Source of the DNA: Armigeres subalbatus
Lineage: Eukaryota; Arthropoda; Insecta; Diptera; Culicidae
Assembly: GCF_024139115.2 (NCBI RefSeq)
Contig: NC_085140.1
Coordinates: 103,800,988-103,864,987 of the forward strand
Reading direction: 5' to 3'
DNA length: 64,000 bases
Both the position numbers and the translations under genes were made by a program. The notes beneath the pieces were generated by a model that was not told where the DNA came from, made no database searches, and saw nothing but the letters and a program-made list of their open reading frames with translations. Below are positions 28,702-39,450 of the stretch, one piece after another (within the stretch, counting starts at the first letter, position 1; each line of letters opens with the position of its first letter).

Positions 28702-29751
28702 ATGCACGAACACGGTTTTCCGGATAAACTGACACGGTTGATCAAAGCGACGATGGATCGGGTGATGTGCGTAGTTCGAGTTTCAGGGGCATTCTCGAGT
28801 CCCTTCGAAACCCGCAGAGGGTTACGGCAAGGTGATGGTCTTTCGTGTTTGCTATTCAACATCGCTTTGGAAGGGGTAATACGAAGAGCAGGGATTAACA
28901 CGAGTGGTACAATTTTCAATAAGTCCGTCCAGCTATTTGGTTTCGCCGACGACATAGATATTATGGCACGTAACTTTGAGAAGATGGAGGAAGCCTACAT
29001 CAGACTGAAGAGGGAAGCTAAGCGGATCGGACTAGTCATCAACACGTCGAAGACGAAGTACATGATAGGCAGAGGTTCAAGAGAAGACAATGTGAGCCAC
29101 CCACCGCGAGTTTGCATCGCTGGTGACGAAATCGAGGTGGTAGAAGAATTTGTGTACTTGGGCTCACTGGTGACTGCCGAAAATGACACCAGCAGAGAAA
29201 TTCGGAGACGCATAGTGGCTGGAAATCGTACGTACTTTGGACTCCGCAAGACGCTCCGATCGAATAGAGTTCGCCGCCGTACCAAACTGACAATCTACAA
29301 AACGCTAATTAGACCGGTAGTCCTCTACGGACACGAGACCTGGACGATGCTCGTGGAGGACCAACGCGCACTTGGAGTTTTCGAAAGGAAAGTGCTGCGT
29401 ACCATCTATGGTGGGGTGCAGATGGCGGACGGTACGTGGAGGAGGCGAATGAACCACGAATTGCATCAGCTGTTGGGAGAACCATCCATCGTTCACACCG
29501 CGAAAATCGGACGACTGCGATGGGCCGGGCACGTAGCCAGAATGTCGGACAGTAACCCGGTGAAAATGGTTCTCGACAACGATCCGACGGGCACAAGAAG
29601 GCGAGGTGCGCAGCGGGCAAGGTGGAACGATCAGGTGGAAGATGACTTGCGGACCCTCCGTAGACTGCGTGGTTGGCGACGTGTAGCCATGGACCGAGCC
29701 GAATGGAGAAGACTCTTATATACCGCACAGGCCACTTCGGCCTTAGTCTGA
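28702..29751 (+). CDS. LINE polyprotein part 2: RT palm, thumb and C-terminus
   Basis: This part lies in the +1 frame relative to the preceding part. The frame is open from about 28640, where FIDFKAAYDTIDR (first catalytic aspartate block) lies upstream of the nominal ATG. Further motifs are RQGDGLSCLLFNIALEG near 41-57, the catalytic FADDIDIM (F81-M88), TSKTKYM and EFVYLGSLV. The C-terminal region has LRWAGHVARM near 273 and a basic TRRRGAQRARW stretch. This is the strand-synthesis half of target-primed reverse transcription. It ends 14 bp before the AAT-rich tail. The ATG at 28702 is internal; there was probably one protein from 26712 to 29751. Confidence 0.8.
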   Translation: MHEHGFPDKLTRLIKATMDRVMCVVRVSGAFSSPFETRRGLRQGDGLSCLLFNIALEGVIRRAGINTSGTIFNKSVQLFGFADDIDIMARNFEKMEEAYIRLKREAKRIGLVINTSKTKYMIGRGSREDNVSHPPRVCIAGDEIEVVEEFVYLGSLVTAENDTSREIRRRIVAGNRTYFGLRKTLRSNRVRRRTKLTIYKTLIRPVVLYGHETWTMLVEDQRALGVFERKVLRTIYGGVQMADGTWRRRMNHELHQLLGEPSIVHTAKIGRLRWAGHVARMSDSNPVKMVLDNDPTGTRRRGAQRARWNDQVEDDLRTLRRLRGWRRVAMDRAEWRRLLYTAQATSALV

Positions 29752-29765
29752 ATAAATAATAATAA

Positions 29766-30670
29766 TCATGCAAGAATAATGATTATTAAAAATTAAACAT
29801 CTTATAAACTGGTTTAAAAAAATCAAGGCTTTTATTTACTATACGGGGCTGATTCGCCACTCCCTCGGGCAAGATGAGCAAGGTCCAAAAAATATTTTAA
29901 CAATGTTTCGAACTAATTGAAACAGTGAATAACATGCTGCATATTTTAGAATTTGGGCCAATAAGTTATACTATAAACTTGTGTGTGGAAGATCGTTATG
30001 CAATGGGATGATGATGATAAACCATTAGTGAAGTTCAGTTATAAAATGCTTCCATGGAACCATTTCAACATGATCCGTGCTGGTAAAGTATTGACGATGT
30101 TGATAAGTTTTTTTTAGGAAAATTTGGAAAAAGGCAACGATTTTGTAAGCAATTTGTAAGTGTGGAATTCTCGCAAATCCATTCGCAGCGATCGATACAA
30201 TAATAGTTGATGTGTAACAGTAATATTTTGCCAGGTTTTGATATCAGTGTATTACGCGATGAACACGGTAATCTGGTACTAAGCAAAAAGAGTCGAATCC
30301 GTACTCAAGAAGATAGGTTCTCTAAATTTTTCCCAGGAAATCCCGGTTATAACTTTTTGTGCTTTGACAAAGGCACATTTGTGAAAGTATATTAAGAAAG
30401 TGGACTCCATCATAACTTTGTAAAATGTAGCCTAAAGCATTGACAAACGGTCCGTGCAGAAGCTAATGGGTACCATGTGATCAAAATCCCACTTCTTGGC
30501 GTATGATCAAAAGGATCTCGGAAAAGTGATACTGATCTGCAGTAAAGCATAGTAAATGACATAAAAGCGAAACAATAATCAATTATTTAAAAAAAAAAAC
30601 AAAGTCATAAAGTTTTTTTTAAATCGTGCTTATACTTTCGGGACACCCTATAGAGCATCTTACCTCGTAT
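29766..30670. other. Unclassified AT-rich spacer, possible old mariner end
   Basis: No gene was recognised. ACTTTCGGGACACCCTAT near 30640 resembles a Tc1/mariner inverted terminal repeat, but no partner end was found. A run of 12 A lies at about 30588. Confidence 0.35.
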
Positions 30671-30810
30671 TACTGCTGAAATCTGGAAAAGTGACGTATA
30701 CGCCATTTTCCAAAAATGGTGTTAACGAGTACTACTCATCGAGCTCTTTAACAGAAAAATGGAAAACATGCATGTAGTAAAATGGCGGTTACGTCACTTT
30801 TCCAGTAGTG
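30671..30810. mobile_element. Short palindromic MITE (CTGGAAAAGTGACGT arms)
   Basis: Left CTGGAAAAGTGACGTATACG is mirrored by CGGTTACGTCACTTTTCCAG on the right, with AAAATGG pairs inside. Length is about 140 bp. The target duplication is not clear. Confidence 0.6.
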
Positions 30811-31429
30811 TGAAAATTAGAGACACTATATACAAAGACGCAAAATCTGATCCCTGAACAAACAAAACAACCGGCAACCTCTAATGCGCTACACTGCTGA
30901 TGCTGCATAAACTTTTCAATTTGGTCTAATACGATTTTAATAAATCAACAATATTGTATCTGTAACGTTCACCAAACCAAATCAGGTTGTGAAATCACGA
31001 TAAACAAGTAAACTTCATTTCCAACCATTTGTTAGTTGAAACATTTTTTAAAATCGATTACTAATTATTGGAATGATTAATTAAAATGCGGTTTTCGCTA
31101 AGTGAAAACTCTTGAGTATTCCTTTCAACTATGTAGGCTTTCCTTTAACCTGTGCGTAATGAGGAAGCGCTATACTCAGTATGAAGGAAAAATAAATTTC
31201 CCCTTACTAATTTGCAAGCAAACTTGAAACGGCTTGTGCTAAATCAGTTTTAATCCAAATGAGCTCCAATTTTCAGAGGAGACTCAGAACATGATACATG
31301 ATATCAGATGAGCGTTATGGAGCAAAATCGATTTTTTGAACCACCCTTATGTGTATTTGTGATAATTGAAATAGCCCTTACCAAACGTTACGCGCTTTTC
31401 GGAATGACAGATCTCTTGCTCGATTGGAA
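30811..31429. other. Unclassified AT-rich spacer
   Basis: No gene was recognised. TTTTTGAACCACCC near 31340 resembles TTTTTGAGCCACCC near 35080, suggesting ends of one dispersed repeat type. Confidence 0.35.
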
Positions 31430-31785
31430 TGACACTGACCAGAGTGTAAAATAATCGAATTTTTATGGTGAAGTCCACCTTTCCTCACTTGTCAGTTCAC
31501 TTTCAGACACTGCACTGGACTGTCAATATTCGATTGAATATTAGTCATTGAATATTTATGCATATTCTACAAACTGATAAATTATCTGAAATCTATACAC
31601 GTTTTAAATGAGTGAAGTAATTTATCATATAGAACTGAATCCGATTTGCATTCGTGAGGCACTTTTAACGGTAAACATCAATATAAACAATGCACATAGC
31701 GAACACACTCAGTGACAGTCGAATGAATTAGTTTGTGGAGTAGTCGTCTGACTATTTCATTCTATGTTTTGAATAATCACTGTTT
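31430..31785. repeat. Interspersed repeat, inverted partner of 10467-10830
   Basis: The reverse complement begins ATTCAAAACATAGAATGAAAT and ends TTTTACACTCTGGTCAGTG, matching the left copy with several indels. No coding potential. Confidence 0.7.
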
Positions 31786-32350
31786 GTTGTCTTTGGTAAA
31801 CAAAAACGTGTGTTCGATAAATAACAACAACAAAAAGCAATTACAAAGATGGTTTAAATGTATTGGTGTCCGCTAAAAATTCGAAGCAAAACGAAGTTGC
31901 GCCAGAGTCTAAAATGCTGCAACGGACAAACTAAATGCAAATCGCGTTTTCTAGCACCCATTCAAAACTGAAGGCACCACAATTGTCACTTTTTATTTTT
32001 ATCCCACGCATGCTGCGATGCAGTAAAGCTGGAGTAATGGAGTAATAAAATGACTGTTGTATTTTTCATGGAAAATCTTTTTGTTTTAGAATATCCTTTT
32101 CAATTTCATGCATTACCGCATGAGAACGATTAACAAAAAAAAAAAAAATAAACCATTGGCTACCCTGCAATCCCTTACATTGGACATATAAAATGAGTCA
32201 CGACTGTGAATAACCGTTTACCGGACACATAAGCTATTTGGAAAAACCTTTAAGCTATCCGGGTCATGTTTACTGGTACAGGGTCTCAGTTAGCATTGCG
32301 AGCAAAGGCGTTTTAGGTTGGGAAATATTCTAGACACTTTGCGCATCGTG
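31786..32350. mobile_element. Spacer with diverged relative of the TTAA MITE
   Basis: Between about 31930 and 32080, GCGTTTTCTAGCACCC, CAATTGTCAC and CACGCATGCTGCGATGCAG match, with changes, the minus strand of the element at 14160-14380. Boundaries are unclear. A run of 13 A is at about 32134. Confidence 0.4.
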
Positions 32351-33840
32351 TATCCATTGTACTTTCCATGAAAGGCAGAATCTCGAGAAAATATGAAGAA
32401 TTCTCGGAGAATTCTATGGAATGTTCGTGAAGATCCATGCGTGGAATTCATGAGTAAGCAAGCGGAAGAAATTGTTAAAGAATTCCTAGGAGTTTGAAAG
32501 AATTACTGGTTATACCGAAAGGAACTCTTGAAGAGATATAGAATTTCCGAAAAATTTACCATGGGAAGATCCATTCATCGTAACGAAAATTGTCACTTTC
32601 AACCCTCCACCCTTGTCATCTCTTGTATAATTTGGAGTAATTCCTGGATGAACTTTCGAGGAATTCCTAGAAGAACTTGCGGAGAAGTCTGGTCGTAGTA
32701 ACCATTGTGACCGATGCAGAAATGAAATGCAGATGAAATGCAGATGCAGAAATAGAGGAAGTGCAAAGTTCATCCTATTTCCTTTTTGCGTTTTTCGTGT
32801 GTTCGTCCGGAGGAAAAGCCGAGCATAGAGTGCCGGACTACAGTTCCCGTGGATATGCTGGGAGAGAGAAGGTGTCTCGAATGATTGAGGCGCTAAGATA
32901 TCACCGGAAGAATCATGATGAAGATAGAAGCTACTTGTATTCAATTAATGGGCATACAAGATTGATAAGCATGGCAAGCATGATTTGTGGAAAATCTACG
33001 GTAAAAATTACAGTTAATTGGATAGGGTTTTCGGGAAATTTCTAGAATTTCCCGAAGAAATTCGAAGAACTTCCGACGAAAATCCGAAGAATTTCTTGAG
33101 GAAAATTCGAGCAATTTGCCTAGAATCTTCTGAAGATTATTCTCGGTAATCTTCGAAAACAGAAAATTTTCAGGAAATTCTCAAAATTTTCGAAACAAAA
33201 TTTCCGAAGAAATTCAGAAAATATTCCGAGGAAAATTCAAAAAAATCGAGAATTCCGAAAAATTTCTCAGGAAAATCCAAAAACTTCCGAGGAAATTTTG
33301 GAGAAAATTTCAAAGTATTTCCTAGAAAATTTCAAATTTTTTCGAGAAATCGAATAAATATCCCGTGAATTTTCCGAAGAATTCCGATAAATGTTCGAGA
33401 AATTTTGAAAAAATCCGGGGAATTCCTGAATATTTCTCCGCAGCAATCTAGAATTTCGAGAAATTCGGAGAATTCTCGAGAAATTCTTCGAAAAACATAA
33501 GATTTTGTCGAGGAAATTCAAAAGAATTTGCTGAGGAAATTGCAAGTGAATTCAAATTCAAAATTTCCATAGAAATTCAAAAATTTCCATGGAAAAGCCA
33601 AAGAATTTCCGTGGAATCTCAAAGATTTTCCGTGGAAATTCCAAAACAATTCATGGTAATTTAAGAGATTTCCGGGGAAAATCAGAAAAATTTGCATAGT
33701 AAAATCTGAAAATTTCCATATTCGAGGAAGTCCAAAATTTTCTCCAGAAATTTAGAAAAGAATTTCCGAGAAAATGCAAAAAAAATTCGAAGAATTTCCA
33801 GAGGAGTGTCCAAATTGATGAACCTGAACGAGGTTTCATC
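32350..33840. repeat. Degenerate AAATTTCCGAGGAAATTC-type low-complexity DNA
   Basis: There are dozens of variants of GAATTTCC, TTCCGAGAAAAT and GGAATTC over about 1.5 kb. Frames rich in F, N, S, R and K on the minus strand (33267-33545, 33651-33860) follow from the repeat. Weaker stretches of the same kind lie at 57340-57880 and 60180-61220. Confidence 0.6.
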
Positions 33841-35159
33841 AAGAACATGGGAAGCAACAAAGGACAATCAGCGATATGGACAATGAAATTGGTGAACTCG
33901 TTTCTGTTTTTAATTCAATTACTTTTCTTTTGATTTTAATCTCAAGAACATTTGAATAAATTACTGCTATGCATTAATTATTCATTGTTTCCCGCAGAGA
34001 TATGTTTGAAGGGTTTTCGTAGCCTTTGCCGTTTTATGTCATACACACATTCTATGTTATTCATACAATTGAAATTTGTCGATCTTCTTTCTGCATAATC
34101 TTTTTAGATCTGTGAATAACTTTTTCGAAAAAATCGATTTTGAGGTTAAATAAATTTGACATTTGTATTCGAGTTTGAAAAGATCTCTCGATCTTACAGC
34201 GTTCTGTCAGGTCTCACAATAAGTTTGAAGCAATAGGTTGATCCGATGTTTCGATGGAGTAATTTCCGAATACAACTAACTTTGATTCAACCAAAGTACA
34301 GACTGTTATTGGCTTTCATCAATATTCCTATTTTCTCGATAAAATTTTCTGTGATTGTAAAGTTACATATTGGTTTCGCTTATTACTAAGGCATATATTA
34401 ATATGAGTACATAATTTCAATTGGGATCGCATAAGGAAGGGAAAATTAATATATTTTATATTCTTCTCTGTTTCAGAGACGAACAATGGCGCTTAAACCT
34501 AGGCTAATTATAGCCAGGGCAAGTTTAATACGCCCCATCCGGACAATTAACAATGGGTGCAAAATTTCTTATGGTCACTCCCAACGTCTGTTTAAACGCA
34601 TTATATCATTCGCTTATGATGATATTCCTAAACTAAATTCCTACCAACCATCCAACTCCTTGACATCTATAGAGGCGTCGGAGAGTCGTTGGTCTCTCGT
34701 TAAGTAGATGTCATCATCATTTCCTTCCTTCCTTAGTAACAGAGAAGATGTAGCTTTCATGAAGAAGAAGATGTAGCTTTCACCCAGTGAAATGCTAATA
34801 TCTTTGCCTAATAAACTCTAATCTTCTCGCGGTTTTCAGCATAACATTCTGTATTTAATTCTACATGAACTGAAAATTATCATGGTTCTTGATCGTAAAT
34901 TGTGCCGACCAACTGCAAATCACTGTTTTGGATGTTTCTGTACACTTTTCCATATAAACACAACGAGTTTAGCACCACCCAAACGTTGACCGATTTGGAT
35001 GAAATTTTGAGCAGAGCATCAGGGGAATAAATAGAACCGAGTAAGAGGCCCATCAAACAATTTGAAAAAGTGTTTTTGAGCCACCCTAATATATATACAA
35101 TAGTTAATTCAGTTTAAATTTTATTTTCAATTATAATTTGTAATTATTGGACGAAAATT
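33841..35159. other. Unclassified AT-rich spacer with one short open frame
   Basis: A 73-codon frame at 34486-34707 (MALKPRLIIARASLIRPI at the start) has no known domain. It is followed by AATAAACTC near 34808. It could be the 3' part of a repeat. Otherwise I see nothing. Confidence 0.35.
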
Positions 35160-35764
35160 TAATTTCGACCAAATGGTCATATGATCTAAGTCTATTCGAC
35201 GTAATGGCTTTCCGACCAAGTGTCATTTGACAAAACATCTTTAGACTAAATATCTTTCGACCAAGTGGTATAGATTCATCGTAGTGGGTTAGAGAAGTTC
35301 GCCAAAGTCAATATCCTGTCGTGAATATTGACCGTTTTTCTATTATTTATTCTTTAAATGAACCCATCATTCTTTGGACAATAAGTATTGGTGCAATAAT
35401 TATGTGACTCTTTGGAACAGCGCAATTATTTTTTTTATTATAATTGACTAAAGTTCCTGTCTTTCAAATATCCAATCCACGGAACGTCATTCGACGACAG
35501 CCAATTCATTCAAAAATCCGCTTTCGACCAAACATTTTCGACCAAATGTAATATGATTCTTCATGCTAAATACTGATTTCAACTAAATGTCCATTCGACC
35601 AAATGTCCGTTCGACATGTGTCCTTCCGACCAAACGTCATTCGACCAAATGTCCTACGTCTCACGTGGACTAAAAATTCATTCTCGACTAAATGTCCCTT
35701 CGATCAAATGTCCATTTGACGTAATGTCCTTTCGACCAAATGGCGTTCGACGAAATGTCATTCA
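35160..35764. repeat. Right arm: CGACCAAATGTCC tandem-like repeats
   Basis: More than fifteen irregular copies of TTCGACCAAATGTCC, TCGACTAAATGTCC and relatives are present. 35160-35380 matches 21490-21790 in reverse complement, including GTGGTATAGATTCATCGT and ACCGTTTTTCTATTATTTA. The 96-codon frame at 35616-35906 is repeat-derived. Confidence 0.65.
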
Positions 35765-36010
35765 ACAGAGTCGTTTTATATGTCCCGATGAGAAAGTTCA
35801 AGATTTTCCAGGTGCTTGTGCAAAATCAATTTGCGACGTTGCCTTTCGGGTGACGCCATTTTTTTCCAATTTTCGAAAAGCTGACTGCAATAAAATTAAA
35901 ATGTAAACAATACACTCCTCTTGTACCCAAATTTTTAATAGAAAATACACAATGGATAATTTTCTACAGCGTTTTTCCCGTGATGCAATATCCAATTGGG
36001 ACACCCTTCA
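35765..36010 (-). pseudogene. Right arm: left end and N-terminus of mariner-type transposase
   Basis: On the minus strand, TTGAAGGGTGTCCCAATTGG and ATTGCATCACGGGAAAAACG form the terminal repeat. ATG at 35859 then opens about 30 codons (MASPERQRRKLILHKHLEN) matching the left-arm fragment at 21112. Everything after HRDI is replaced by the repeats at lower coordinates. Confidence 0.65.
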
Positions 36011-36065
36011 ATAACTGACATTAATAATTCCATGAAATACGAAGGCGCATCATCTGTTAAAGTTA

Positions 36066-36415
36066 TGCAGTTGATGCAAAAGTATAAGATTGCTAATGTC
36101 GTTCCTTTTTGCGTGACTAACATCTAGGTCACTTTGATCTGGCAGGGCAGCCAATGTACCGGTAGTACAAGTGTCAAATCAATCTTGGTGATGAAACAAG
36201 ACATGAACTAAAACATGGTGCATAATTAACGGCCAATTTAGGCGTGGAAGCATATTTTGGCAAAATCTAATACTACATCGCCACTGGCGTTCTAGTACTA
36301 TGCTTCTACTAGTTATGCCTACCATGCATCATAAATAAAAAGAACATAATACCGGTGGGCCTGTACAGTTGATTCGAAAGTATAAGATTGCCAATGTCGT
36401 TCCTGTTCGCGTGAT
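36066..36415. repeat. ~300-bp unit in tandem: copy A and start of copy B
   Basis: Copy A spans about 36066-36363. Copy B begins at about 36368 with AAAGTATAAGATTGCCAATG, and after the LINE insertion it resumes at 39267 with CATCTAGGTTACTTCGACC. The left arm lacks one of the units. Confidence 0.65.
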
Positions 36416-39266
36416 ATGCAAGGCGCGGATCGGTGAGTAGCCGCTCAATGAAAGAATATGGGTTGAGGATCAAGGCCGTTCTTCAACTTCAGCATAATCA
36501 GGGTCCATAGCCCACACTCCGGAAGCATAATAGGAGATTTGAGCGCTCAGGTTGACCAAGTTTAGACCGACTTTTGGGAAGTTTTGCGCTCACCGGCTGA
36601 CGAACGAAAACGAGCCTACGACCAATTGATTTCGTCGCCTCCAGAATATGGCCATTCGCAGCACCTAATTCTAACAAAGCCTCCCGTATCAGTACAGGAG
36701 ATCACCACTGCAGGCAGAATCACAAATCGCCGTTCTGATTGATGGACGGCACTTCTCCGACATTATCGACGTCAGGACATATCGTGGCACTAACATCGAC
36801 TCTGACACCTATCTGGTGATGGTTGAACTGCGCCAAAACTATCCGTTATCAACAATCTTCGGTATCGACGACCGCCGCGGTACGACCTGAGCGACTGAAG
36901 CAACGAGTGTTGCCACTGCCCCGCGCAGCATCTCGAGGCAGGAGTTGCCGGAAGATTTTTCTTTAATCTTAAGTGGGTACAAAGTTCATCACTAGTTGCC
37001 GGAAGATTGAGCTCGATGGGGCCCCTCTTGAGGACTGCTGGAACAGTCAAAGCAGTATTAATGACGCAGCGGAGAACAACGTCGGATAAATGGGACGAAG
37101 TCGACGGAACGATTGGTTCGACGAAGGTGCAGACGAGATTCTGGAGAAGGACGCGCGGGCGGTCGCGCTGCCAAAGTACCCGGCAGAACATGGAACGTTA
37201 TAGACGGAAGGCGAAAACAGCAGACCCGCCTTTTCGGGAGAAGAAACGCCGCCTGGAAGAAGCGGAGTGCGAGGCGATGGAACACTGTGCCGTTCTCAAA
37301 AACACGCAAGTTCTATCAGAGCTCAACGCATCCCGCAAAGGCTTCGTCCCGCGAGCCGAAATGTGCAGGGATAAGGATGGGAGCATCTTGACGGACGAAA
37401 GTGTGGCGATCGAAAGGTGGAAGCAGCACTACGGGAACATTTGAATGGCGCTGAGAGTACAGGCAGCGAAAGTCAAGGCAGCGGAGGAGATGCGTCAGTT
37501 CAGCGGACGATGGAAGCCAACCAGCCCACATGGGGAAGTTAAGGATGCCATTCAAAGCTAAAGACCAATAAAAGCAGCTGGTAAGGATTGTATCGGGCTG
37601 AGCTCATCAAGCAATGGGACCGGAAAAGCTGGCCTTGCCTGCACAAACTGATGGTCAGAATCTGGAAACTGAACAGCTACCGGAGGGTGGAGTGGAAGGA
37701 AGGGTTATATGCCCATTAGGTGGGACAAAATTTTATTTTCACTTCCTGCATGGTTTTGACGCCTCTTGGGTCCTATAACTTGTTGCGAAATTTCAGATCA
37801 ATCGAGTGAAACTATATTTTAGCGCCGCGATTTTAATTTTCCATAGTATTTACTATGAAATTTACCTTCTGAAAAAATCCTCAAGGTGTCCCATATTCTC
37901 TAACGATAAATCGATCCAACTACATCAGGAAATTTTACCAGCAAACTTTCATTGGAAGACCACAAAGTGATCCGACGCTCGTGAAAAATGTTATTTACAT
38001 AAAACTAATTGCTGTATGAACGCAAGGCTCATTGTACTTTTGTTCAACATCACTGCGTCTGCTGCCTGTTGTTTTGTAGAGGTACCACTTTGCGTGGAGG
38101 GTTCGCTTAGCATGAATGAAAAGCGGGTTACTAGGGATACGTTTATTGCCTTGCTGTTTGAGTTCGTCCTTCTAGGTAGAAGAATTCACAAATTTCAATG
38201 AAGGTGTGATTAACAAAGAGGCATGTAACGAACACTTTCCACATCATGCAACGAAGCGATAATAGATGCAGGTATGGTTAGGGCCTCTCATTCTCGACGT
38301 CAATAGTTCGAAGCTGGTCTGAACGGGATTTTTTTTGTACTGGTACAGTTCGTTCGAATGGCGCGAGGACAAGACAAGTGATGGACTTTCGTGCCTGTTG
38401 TTCAACATTGCGCTAGAAGTGTCGTACGGAGAGCCGGGTGTAACAGCCAGGGGACGATTTTCAACGAATCCAGTCATTTATTTGCTTCGCGGATGACATG
38501 GACATGGTCGGCCAGAACCTTTCAAATTGGCAGAACTGTACACCCGCCTGGCGTGAGCAACACAAGTTGGACTGGTGGTGAATATCCAGACAGAAAACAT
38601 GCTTGTGGGGCGGAACCGGCGCGACAGGGCCCGCCTGGGAAGCAGTGTTACGATAGACGGGGATACCTTCGAGGTGGTCGAGGAATTCGTCACCTCGGAT
38701 CCTTGCTAACGCTAACAACAAGTTAATCGTGAAATAGAAGGCGCATCATCTGTAAGTCGAGCTTACTACGGGCTCAGAAGAAACTGCGGTCTAAAAGATT
38801 CGCCTCCGCACAAATGTGTCATGTACAAGACGCTAATAAGACCGCTTGTCTTCTGGACATGAAACATGGACAATGCTCGAGGAGGACTTCAAGCACTCAG
38901 TATTCGAGAGACTGGTGCTTAGGGCCATCTTTGGCGGTGTGCAAGAAGACGGTGTGTGGCGGCGTAGAATGAACCATAGTCGCCCAACTCTACGCGAACC
39001 CAGTATCGAAGATACTAAAGCCGGAAGGTACGATGGGCAGGACATGTTGCAAGAATGCCGGACAGCAACCCTGCAAAGATGGTGTTCGCTTCCGACCCGG
39101 CGAGTACGAGACGGCGTGGAACGCAGCGAGCAGATGGGCAGACCAGGTGCAAAACGACTTGGCGAGCGTGGGGCGTATCCGAGGATGGAGAGATGCGGCC
39201 TCGAACCGTGCATTGTGGCGTCAATTGATTCAGTGTTATATGTTTAGATGTAGACTAAATAAATCA
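36416..39266 (+). pseudogene. Decayed RTE-like LINE inserted in tandem copy B
   Basis: Remnants in several frames follow the order of the central LINE. An endonuclease-like end lies near 36740-36830 ([21 protein letters not shown]). A linker lies at 37007-37444 (REKKRRLEEAECEAME, SRKGFVPRAEMCRD, ERWKQHYG). RT sequence surrounds 38380-38730 (GLSCLLFNIALE, CFADDMDM), and the C-terminus lies at 38846-39247 (SGHETWTMLEEDFK, then WRRRMNH). About 640 bp of unrelated AT-rich sequence (37730-38370) interrupts the RT. Many frameshifts exclude function. It resembles the LINE at 26570-29765 but belongs to a different subfamily. Confidence 0.7.
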
Positions 39267-39450
39267 AATGAAACATCTAGGTTACTTCGACCTGGCAGCC
39301 AAAGCCGGTACTACAAGTGTCAAACCGATGTTGGGGATGAAATCAAATGCACTACAACATGATGCATAAATTATAGCCAATTGAGACTTGTTGAAGCATA
39401 ATTTGGCAAAATAATTTTAATGACTACAGCGCCACTACTTATGCTTCTAT
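39267..39450. repeat. Remainder of tandem copy B
   Basis: CATCTAGGTTACTTCGACC to CTTATGCTTCTATA matches 36120-36330. Beyond it the sequence rejoins the left-arm alignment (ACGGACATCAAATTTGGATC). Confidence 0.65.

Larger units (their letters stand above)
26570..29765 (+). mobile_element. RTE-like LINE, nearly complete
   Basis: A plus-strand non-LTR element holds an AP-endonuclease domain and a reverse transcriptase in one polyprotein, interrupted by a single frameshift at about 28632-28640. It ends in a short AATAAATAATAATAAT tail, as RTE-group elements often do. It sits near the centre of the giant inverted duplication. I could not fix the 5' end or a target duplication. Related, more decayed copies are at 36416-39266 and 19660-19945. 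Confidence 0.8.

Noticed and set aside
33267..33860. Minus-strand frames rich in F, S, N, R and K
   Set aside because: They arise from AAATTTCC-like low-complexity DNA.
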